From assembly GCA_918026815.1 (NCBI GenBank), contig CAKJVC010000055.1:362360-426359 (forward strand): DNA of 64,000 nucleotides, given 5' to 3'. The stretch is from Chalara sp. BL73. Taxonomy: Eukaryota > Ascomycota > Leotiomycetes > Helotiales. Below, piece after piece: positions 55,931 through 64,000 of this stretch. Each line of letters begins with the position of its first letter. Position 1 is the stretch's first letter. Both the position numbers and the translations under genes were made by a program. The notes beneath the pieces were generated by a model. It had not been told where the DNA came from. It saw only the letters and a list, made by a program, of their open reading frames with translations, and did no database searches.

Positions 55931-56822
55931 CGTGGTCGCTTTCTTGTGTATATGGTAGTAGAATCTTTGGCTTGGAAACAACTAATGGAGGTCTAGATGG
56001 TAATCAAAAACGAGGCGAAGAGCGAAGATTCCCCGGTTTGTGGTTCGCAGAAAGGTGAAGTTTGCAGAGCAGCAAGTGATTGACTTCTGGATACCAGCCA
56101 CCTGCGTATACCCGAATATCAGTTTCTTTGATTATGAGAGGTCGTGCTAATAAATGGAATCCAGCGCAGTGAAATTAAAGAATAGGCATTTACAGAGGCA
56201 AGCGCACGGAAATATTGGAGGGTAAACTGCTGGATTTGTGACGTCGGGGTGGAATAGCTCCAGAAGGTAGAGTTCAGGTGAAGTTGGTTCCTGGGAGATC
56301 GTTTTCGGGTAACCGCTCGGAACATGTTGCGGATCATGCCGCTAAACCAGATTCGTCTTGGCATAGGGCTGTATCTTTGGACTGCATCAAGTAGAAACAA
56401 GAGGCTTGAAAAATGATCCAGATTAATATGAAACAAACACTTCAGCCTTGGAATAATGTACTAGAAGATACAAGGGTTATTCTGCCAGTATACTTCTCGA
56501 ATTCATAGATCTGAGAAGTAAGTCGCCATGTCCGCCGCCGAAAATAGATACTCTCTGAAGAATTGGACCAGCTGCCGAAGAAGACTCTTTTACGATGGTT
56601 CATGTAAGGTGCAATATTATTGAGCTCTCTAAGAGTTCACTCATATACCAGAGGCACACCAAAGGCCTCCGGCTCGATGCCTGTATGGAATGAATAGGCA
56701 TACATCCCCTACCCAGCACCAAATCATTACACAACCTTTCTCATCAATTTACTAATACTCAAAAACAAAAAAAACAATACAATATTTTTCTCCCAACCTA
56801 AAATTCCTCCCAAGACTGTTGC
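55931..56822. other. intergenic region
   Basis: 892 bp upstream of the SWIB remnant. A 105-codon minus-strand frame at 56119-56436 has no recognised motif, and no other sign of coding was found. Confidence 0.35.
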
Positions 56823-57916
56823 TCAGTCGATGCAGAAAGGTGTATTTGAATTCTCAGCCAACTCGAGACGAATATGCTTGGAGATCGACAGAATCTTTCG
56901 TTCTTGTACAGACAATGTCCCCAGGTCGGAGTAGTAGTCGTCCTTGAGAAGAATACGCCTGCCACTTGGCTCGTTCTTCACACTGTCTGAGCTGATCATA
57001 ATGTCATTTTGAGGACGAGGTGGAGGTGTCATGGCCTTTTTCTTGAATCTTATGGAATTTTGTTGCTTGTTCTCGGCCAATACAGATGGTTCATATAGGT
57101 CGGGAATGTGGCTCAAATTTTGCCTATATCATCAATTGACACCGAAGTCGAGGTCGCTTCCCTAACCATTCGGGGACTAGTGACAATACCCTTTACGATA
57201 ACAGCTGGAATTTTATTGGCAAGTCCCATCGCTGTGCGATCTCCATAAAATTCTGTGGAAGAATGGCTGGCTGCTTTTCAACTGAACTCGAGAACGCCAG
57301 AATATGTTCCATCTCGATAGATTGTATCTGTAGCTTAGACAATACTCCTGTTCTGCAAGACTTGTTAGAAGCTGAATAGAGTTTGCCACTTGTTTTGCAG
57401 AATTTAATAGATGTAGGTGGGAAACTAGAAACACTCGATGTGTCATCGTAATCGTTCTGCTCGGTTGCTTCTTCCTTCTCTCTCCCTACCCTTCTCTTTT
57501 ATCGTGCTCTGTTGCTGCCCTCCTATTTTTCTTATATTACAATTCTGTCTCTAGTACTACAAAATACTTTTACTTAAGCCACCTTACCTTTAGAGAATGG
57601 TGCTTTTGATTTCTTGTGAGTAAACCTTCGAGGAAGTATGTGCTGGAGTTGCTACATCGTGTTGGTATTGAAGCACTCCAGACACACCTTCATTCTTATT
57701 GATCTTGACTTCTGACAACGGCCTTAAGAATAGAACATTGTCCTCTGTTTGTTTCTCTTGATAATATGGTGCGGAGACCGAGGACTGTGCAGTGCTGAGG
57801 CTCTTGTTTATTAGTACTAGAGTGTGCCGAGATATTTTTAGAGACTCTTTTTCTGAATGGATTGAACCCGAGACCGAGGAGGGATTAGTAGAATTTTCGT
57901 TGCTTAATGAATGCAT
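56823..57916 (-). CDS. unknown protein, three exons, one probable frame break
   Basis: Exons 57916-57588, 57485-57197 and 57123-56823. Exon 2 has no ATG but is open for 95 codons (TSSVSSFPPTSIKFCKTSG, EMEHILAFSSSVEKQ, MEIAQRWDLPIKFQLLS). It joins exon 3 (SHIPDLYEPSVLAENK, SVKNEPSGRRILLKDDYY, ERKILSISKHIRLEL) in phase. Exon 1 (MHSLSNENSTNPSSVSG) ends at a strong GTAAGG donor but one base out of phase. Removing one A from the run at 57604-57607 (T run on plus) would give 305 residues. SVKNEP resembles a sumoylation-type KxE context. The protein is Ser-rich, without signal peptide, perhaps nuclear. I recognise no family. Confidence 0.55.
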
Positions 57917-59481
57917 AGAGCCAGAGTTACCAGATTGCCACCCTACAACCTACTGGTGAGGAATTCCGAAGCATAATAGGCACTTTCCCTATCGCTGGTG
58001 TTCGACGACTAGAATTATGTCAAACAGATAGATTGTAGGTGATCTTATCACAGAATAGGTTGCAGAATAGGACATACGAATTTGATTGTGGAGCTAATAG
58101 AAATCAACTATCTAAGTGATGAAATAGGGGTCCTGATGCCAAGATCGACTAAGCCAAATCTGGCCAATAGGCTTGGCCGTGTCCAAATTATCTGGCGGGA
58201 GATGTACAGTGGTGTTCCTCGTGCCGTCAGAAACGACGGGTTATCTCAGTCTCCAGAATTGTAGATTACTTTTGGCGTGATTCATTCTGTTTGTATCGCC
58301 TTCTGTGATACTTCTTCGTATGGTGAGTTGCAATTGCTTAAGTCGGTTACCCACGGGGTACGCAGCACCGCGATCTCAGCGCAGTGCTATTATGCTCTTT
58401 GTAGGTGGTTGACTTGTTTTGTATTCCTCTAGGTGGTTCTAATCTACGTTCATGTGGTGGTCTGTGCGTCGCGGGGCATTCACATGTGCATCCCAACACA
58501 TTCTTCTGCGGCGGCCGTGCCACTCGCTGCGAAGATTTACATCAATATGGTGTTTTACAACTATCTCCAACTACACTGCCAGACTTGGAGGCTGGGACGG
58601 CCAATATAGAATTTCTTGAAGGATTTTTACCAGTCGGCGTAGGAGACTGCTGTTGCCATGAGTTTTTGCCTAAGCCATTGGGGCTGCTTCTTTGATTCTA
58701 TGTTGTCATTTCTCTCCGCCCGTACTTTTCTCCGGAGGGAACGAGTTCAGCGACATGTTCTTGAAGATACCGGACACCAGGCGAGGTGCTTCTGGCAGAT
58801 GTGTATTTTTTAAGCATTGTAATATCTGCCATGAGTTGTGAGCATCATTGAAGAAGAGCTGTCACGAACTCGCACACATACAAGCTCTGAGGGCAGAGTA
58901 TGTGGTGTATGCTCCGATCGAGCCAATGTTTGCTCGTTGATATACAATTGTCCGAGATCATACACCAAAAGCCACTAAAGAACACAAATTAAAGAGAATC
59001 CCAAGCTTCCAAAGATAAGATATTTTGCTTTTGAAACATTGTTGAATATAGCCTTGTAGTGTGTACGAAGAGTGTCACCCTGAAACATAAGACTGTAGCA
59101 CGTGAGGTGGAGATCGAATTGTGAGAAAAACTGGTCGACGGAATGCCGCAACCAGATAAATGGACCTATTTGCAGCCAATATGGGCATGACAAGAAGCTA
59201 TGTCCCATGAATAGCCATGGAACTGAGATGCAGCATGTGTCCAATCTTTGAACCAGCATTTACAAGAACTTGCTGCGAGCTAGCTGCTAAAATCCCCGAC
59301 AATCAAGTCCGCCGGTATTTGGGGATATATACAATAAAAATAAAAGCTATAAAATAGAAGACGATATTCTTGTAGTTTATCTGCTTTGATCAGCATGTTT
59401 TCCAGAATTGATTTGCATAATTTAAAGGTATGTGACATCCAGGGTACTACGGATCCAATGTTATAGAAGGGAAAAATAATG
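57917..59481. other. gene-poor intergenic region
   Basis: 1.6 kb with only short frames. A basic, splice-donor-terminated stretch on the minus strand around 58640-58740 (QPQWLRQKLMATAVSYADW) might be a stray exon but could not be linked to anything. Confidence 0.3.
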
Positions 59482-62106
59482 TTAAAGTTTACTCGTAAGG
59501 TATGGAACAAAGTATATGGCCTTATTTATATCCCGATCAATGAAGAGCCGTACGGCTCTCTCAGGTCCTGAAAGCTTCCCGCGGATGACTCGCCAGACTT
59601 CCAAGATCTCCCAATCTTCCGCCGAAAGCATTACCGGCCCTATGCACTGCTCACCCCTCTTAGTCTCATGCATAATTTCCCCATATATCATGCCATTATG
59701 GGAAACGCTACTTTGCTGCAGAAACGGCGCTGATTTTAATCGTGCCATGGACAATCGGAAATCAGCTTCCCATGGCTGATTCTCATCCTCCACCGTCCTC
59801 GAAGCACAGCCGGATGATGGTTCTATCTTTGTAAGCGTGGGTTTGTTGCCCTCCTTTTCACCGAAATCGAATCCCGGCGTTGGAGTTGCGCCTTGGGCAA
59901 GAAATTTAGAGATTAGATGGCCTTGTCCCTCTTTGATCAACATTCTCTCCCAATTCCGAGGAACAATGCGGGTGTTGCCTTGTTGCGGCGCATAGCACTT
60001 GGGTTGAAACGAAGAATAATTCTCCTGTTCAGACCCCAGCTCACTGTTTTGCTCTGGTGCCTCCAGTGTAATTTGAGTATTTCCTTCGTCCGAGTTAAGT
60101 TGTGTGTCTGGCCTCTCAGACTTCGCAGAGCAAATTTTGTGATCATCTTCCTCCTTTAGATCTTGCTGATTATCGTCATTCTCAATTACAAGTCCCTCAT
60201 CTTCATTGTTTTCATCCTCATATTGCTCTTCCGTATGTTCTTCAGTCACACGTTTAACTTGGGCATCCTCCTCCTCTATTTTAAACTCAACCTCGAGTTC
60301 CGGCTCAAGCTTGGCTACTTCTTCTTTCTTGATTTTCTTATTTGCTGTCCCCCTTTCTCGAATTGGCCGATTTCTTGCCCTTCGATTTCCTTTTCTCCTT
60401 GTATTCTTTGCCTTCCGTTCCTGTGCCAGGCCATCATCCCTAGCCTGTCTAATCTCTGGAGAAGAACAATCCGGGACCCTGTCGCTACTGTCATTTAAAG
60501 TAGGTGACATAATCTCATTGTTCGATTCGGTGTTGGATGGGGTAAGTGTTAATCGTACATTTTGGTTTGTGAAACCCTGGGGCGTAGTACAATTCTTGGA
60601 GTTTGTATCGTTCTTTGCGCAGCTGGTTCAGTTGGCGTCCTTGATTTTTTGTCGTATATCCTGTGTGTTGTATCGGATTGATAGCTGGCGAAGCTTGTTT
60701 CTCGTAATAGCCTACATTGTCTGGCGAGGACATTGAGCTTGGAGTGGTGATGTCCATCTGCTCTGTTTGAGGCTGTGTAGTAGACACTGTGGCTTTAGCA
60801 AGCTTAGGTTTCTTCACAGCCAAAAGAACATCGGGAGGCGAAGTACATGCCCGTTTCTGGTTCCCTAATGGGCCGGTACTGGCGTCCAGGTCGCCCATAG
60901 ATTGCAGCGGTCGCCTTTTCTGGTCCAGAGATACTCGCCGGTTTGTGCCATCGTCGTATCCGGTGTTCCGAGGCATACCACTGGTCTTGGTATGTCAACC
61001 TTTAGGGAACTCATATATCCGGACAAATCCACTCGTAGTGGAGCTGCCATAGCCCCTGCTTTATATCTTTGAGATGGATCACTGGTTATAGGATGTTGAT
61101 TCTGGACTGATGGCAATGTCGTAACCTTTACTGATTTGGGGAGAGTAGGAAGGCTGCCAGATTGGGCAATAGTTGCTGCTGTCCCTGACTTTGATTTCGA
61201 ATTTGGCTTTCGGTCTATCATCGGCTTTGCGCAAGAATGATTTTCCAGGTGAGCTGGCAATTTCGAACCATGAATATATTGCACATTTCGTTGAAGAAAA
61301 TTTTGAGGAGTTGGAGCATTATGCTCAGCGAGTCGTGCTGGTAAAGGACGAGATGATCTGTCGTCTCGCCTGTCATTGATAGCCCTGCAAACTGTTTTCT
61401 TTGGAATTGTGACATCTTTCTGGCAGCTGTATTCCTGAATCTTCTGGCATGATAAACAGCCGCATATTTTTCTCGCCTGCTGGGAAGATCTGTATTGGAC
61501 CTTGGAAACGATACATTGTGCGCGATGACCAGATGTCGCAGCAACCATTCCAGAATCCAATGGGCTGTAGTAAAGACCATGCCTTTCAAGCTGCAACACT
61601 CGATGCCATTCTCCCTGATGGATGGAGGATGTATACATACATGCTATGCTCCATCCTGGATGGGCGACTGGCCTTGGATCAGGAAGTCGGACAACTTTGT
61701 CAGCGACAATGCCTAGCTCTGTCACCATCAAATAATCGAACTCCTGAACGAGCTTAAGGAAACACCTGCAGTTATCATAGGATACCCAATTACCTTCGTC
61801 CGGGTGTTCCAGCCACCTCACGCGGTACTCTCTGATATCTGCTCCAAGTCTCACGCCGTCGATTAAATTGATCAACAGTTCTTCCTGGAGATCAGATGTT
61901 GCGACTTCTCCATCTTCAAACACTTCCTTGGCGGTTCCTTCTCCAGGATCTTCCCCAGAGATATCCCTTCCGAAGTCCTTTACAGGCATGAGCTCAGCTC
62001 TTAGTGGATGAATATCCTCTTTAATCTCATCATATTCAATTGTGCGAACAGACAGTTGTTGATCGAAGACCCTATGAGGACTTTGATGAATTGTTGAAGC
62101 ACTCAT
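59482..62106 (-). CDS. large unknown protein with chromo-like segment; one frame break
   Basis: Exon 1 is 62106-60979 and exon 2 is 60919-59482, joined at VDIPRPV|KRRPLQS. In exon 2 the frame shifts once within 60515-60627: the first frame stops at 60515 while the second is open from 60627 with coding-like sequence (TNQNVRLTLTPSNTESNNE) into the 59482-60510 frame. One base less, for example in the run at 60614-60616, gives 854 residues. REYRVRWLEHPDEGNWVSYDN followed by LVQEFD resembles a chromodomain or chromo-shadow-like fold. A Cys-rich patch (CGCLSCQKIQEYSC) and a long Glu/Lys-rich region follow. The protein ends in SKL, but its composition looks nuclear. Family unknown. Confidence 0.5.
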
Positions 62107-64000
62107 CTTAAGTTTGTCTAGGAAATGATTAGAAAGTTCCAAAAGAGCAAACAAGTCTTCATTTAAACCTGCGGCTATAAACAGCACAAATTTAAAGCAT
62201 AGTCCCCGCAACATAAAGCGTTTTGCGTCGGTCGTATACGGGCTTGTGCAAGCTGTATGGTCAAGGTTCAATTATATGTTTGAGAGAGTTTATTTGAAGA
62301 TTAAGATTATAGTTCAGTGTTGAAAATAAAATCGATCAAGCTATGGTGGGAGCAAAATCGACAGAAGAAAGGGTAATGAAAATAAATTTGAGCACTGAAC
62401 ACTTTAGCATACATATATTGGTTGACTAAGGTGGCTGGTGGTCCCTGGCACTGTCTTGGGTTGACGTGTGTGCAAGTTAACACTCCTACACCCATGAGAG
62501 CAAGCTTGTGTTAATGAATTAGATACTGGTAGTGTGGCACGAAACTGCACTAAGCAGCAGTCCGTTCTTTTTGCTAGGACAGGTAATCTGGGAGAGACAG
62601 GGGCACGTAAGAACTAAGCTCTAACCCGAGATATTGAAAAGGAAAGTTGTTGAGAAATAATTGTAAGTTGAGGAAAGGACTTCTTCCGTGTTTCTCGACC
62701 GCAAAACTGAACTAAAATGGAGAGCTAGACTTGCCGATGATGGAAAAGGAAGTATACTACCTAGGTCAATAGTCGTCTAATCATGATAGTAGATCAGTTG
62801 ATCGGTATGAATGAGGTTCAAATGGTTTCCTCAATGGGGTGTGATTAAGGTTACTATGAGTTTTCTGTGGTTGACCACCACTGATCTCCTCCAAAACAAA
62901 AATATCTAAATACTCCAAGATAAGACATGCCGGAAATTAATTTGTATCTTCATGCTATTCCTGAGCCGTGGCCGCAAACCACAAAATGTCAGCTTTCATG
63001 AAGCCCAATGCGGCTTATCCAAACCCGTTCTTAATAATATTTTCACGTGTCGAGTCTCCGAGACCTGTTTCTTTCAATGAAACAAGGGATCTAGTAGTAT
63101 TCCTTGGTTTCAGATCTTCATGACCTATGGCTGTTTATCCTCGGATGAAATAACACGCCCATGTACGTCCTCATCCATTCTGTTTGCTTAAGGAAACATC
63201 CCATTCCTTTCAGTGCTCGCTACCAAAGGTTTCGAAGCCGCTTGGCCTTTCATGTTCTACGCGTAACTGCTATTACTACCCGGATTTTTATGTAGTAAAA
63301 CAGGATCTACTTAACGACGAAGCCATTTGCTAACCTCCTGAAAAGTCTTAACGATTCGGCAGCTCGCTTTGCGGCTGCACTTCGAGTTCGGGAAGCGACC
63401 GGGACAATGCGTACAATGAATTGTTGAAATGGATTCATTATCCTCTGGCCAACCGTTAGGCACAGGATGATTCAGGAGAGCAAAACATTAGCGGGAACAT
63501 TCATTATTCATTCGCCGGTTTGATGAATGTCTCAATTGCAAGCCTCGTTTCAAACTTTTTCCCAGCCACCCCAAATTTCTCGAAATTGGTTCGATTGTCA
63601 GGACACAAGTGACGGAGCTCACGCACACCTAGCTGATGCCGCCGATGCCCGAGTCTGCCCGGGACTTGGTCCAGGCTGACTCCTTTGATATCCCTGCTCT
63701 CCAGCGACATTGAGCGCTGAAGGAAAAGTCTGAGCACAGTGAGTTCTCAATCAAAGAGGCTTTCTGTGGTATCCTGTGGTTGTACCGAAGTAATGCTTGG
63801 TATCTAGGGATGTCTTGTATATCCGTATCTATACGATCTGCGATGGAACAAAGAAGTTTCCTTTTCAAGAGCAGTCGCCTCAACAGTACAATCCACCCCC
63901 ACACGACATGTTTTCTTGGCGATAAAAGTTCAGATGATCCTTGTTTGTTGAAGATCCTGAGCGGTACGAATACATGCTTTGGCCAGCAGTTCGAAAGGGG
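62107..64000. other. right flank without a supportable gene
   Basis: 1.9 kb. The minus-strand frame from 62106 is open up to 62271, and ATG at 62214 is an alternative start for the preceding gene. Beyond that only short, motif-free frames are seen; no RNA gene or transposon end was recognised. Confidence 0.35.

Noticed and set aside
56119..56436. 105-residue minus-strand frame upstream of the SWIB remnant
   Set aside because: No domain or splice continuity; composition not convincing.
59482..59490. C-terminal SKL on the large unknown protein as a peroxisomal signal
   Set aside because: The rest of the protein is chromo-like and acidic, which suggests a nuclear protein; a three-residue match is easily accidental.
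63361..63410. possible tRNA-like T-arm (TTCGAGTTCGGG)
   Set aside because: No acceptor stem or anticodon arm could be folded around it.
1..64000. CRISPR arrays, prokaryotic operons, rRNA genes
   Set aside because: No regularly spaced repeats or rRNA sequence seen; the window is eukaryotic with spliceosomal introns.

Overview
The window is nuclear DNA of a filamentous ascomycete (Pezizomycotina). Genes carry many short introns (about 48-90 bp, GT-AG with a few GC-AG). It holds fungal-only families (two Zn2Cys6 regulators, a bZIP-DUF3425 factor, a UstYa fragment), secreted proteins with Kex2-type KR/RR sites, and peroxisomal and sugar-porter genes. A helotialean (Leotiomycetes) origin is only a guess. 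Gene models were built by hand from splice signals, reading phase and family motifs. Every intact multi-exon model, except the unresolved 5' end of the 11415 gene, sums to a multiple of three.

Layout. 0.8-2.0 kb: a lipid-anchor candidate with an RGG-like repeat domain. 4.4-12.6 kb: four secreted or GPI-type proteins, including a ferritin-like one. 12.6-14.6 kb: gene-poor, with a 34-base poly(C) tract. 14.6-48.5 kb: a dense run of oxidoreductase, transport and regulatory genes. These are an acyl-CoA ligase ending in SKL, an ALDH, a bZIP-DUF3425 regulator, an old yellow enzyme, an MBL-fold lactonase-like hydrolase, a second ALDH, an AtuA/DUF1446 protein, an SDR, a sugar-porter MFS, an EthD protein, a second SDR, a second MFS, a zinc ADH, a Baeyer-Villiger-type monooxygenase and a second zinc ADH with a frameshift. 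A complete Mutator-like (MULE) transposon sits inside the run at 33961-36540. 48.6-54.1 kb: two divergently transcribed Zn2Cys6 regulators. 54.8-62.1 kb: a broken SWIB-domain gene fused to a UstYa-like fragment, then two unfamiliar minus-strand genes with interrupted frames. The ends, 1-787 and 62107-64000, show no supportable gene.

How the genes may work together (inference). ADH/SDR, ene-reductase, BVMO, lactonase, ALDH, CoA ligase with PTS1 and peroxisomal oxidation is the textbook order for degrading a cyclic (for example monoterpenoid) alcohol or ketone. AtuA, which belongs to bacterial acyclic terpene utilisation, fits that reading. No terpene synthase, PKS, NRPS or P450 is present, so the locus looks catabolic. 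Three perfect 11-bp palindromes CATGASTCATG (AP-1-type bZIP sites) lie in promoters of this block, and a bZIP gene lies inside it, suggesting a self-contained regulon.

The right third (47.9-60.6 kb) contains five one-base frame breaks, four in clear homopolymer runs and one unresolved. They could be decaying genes or assembly errors.
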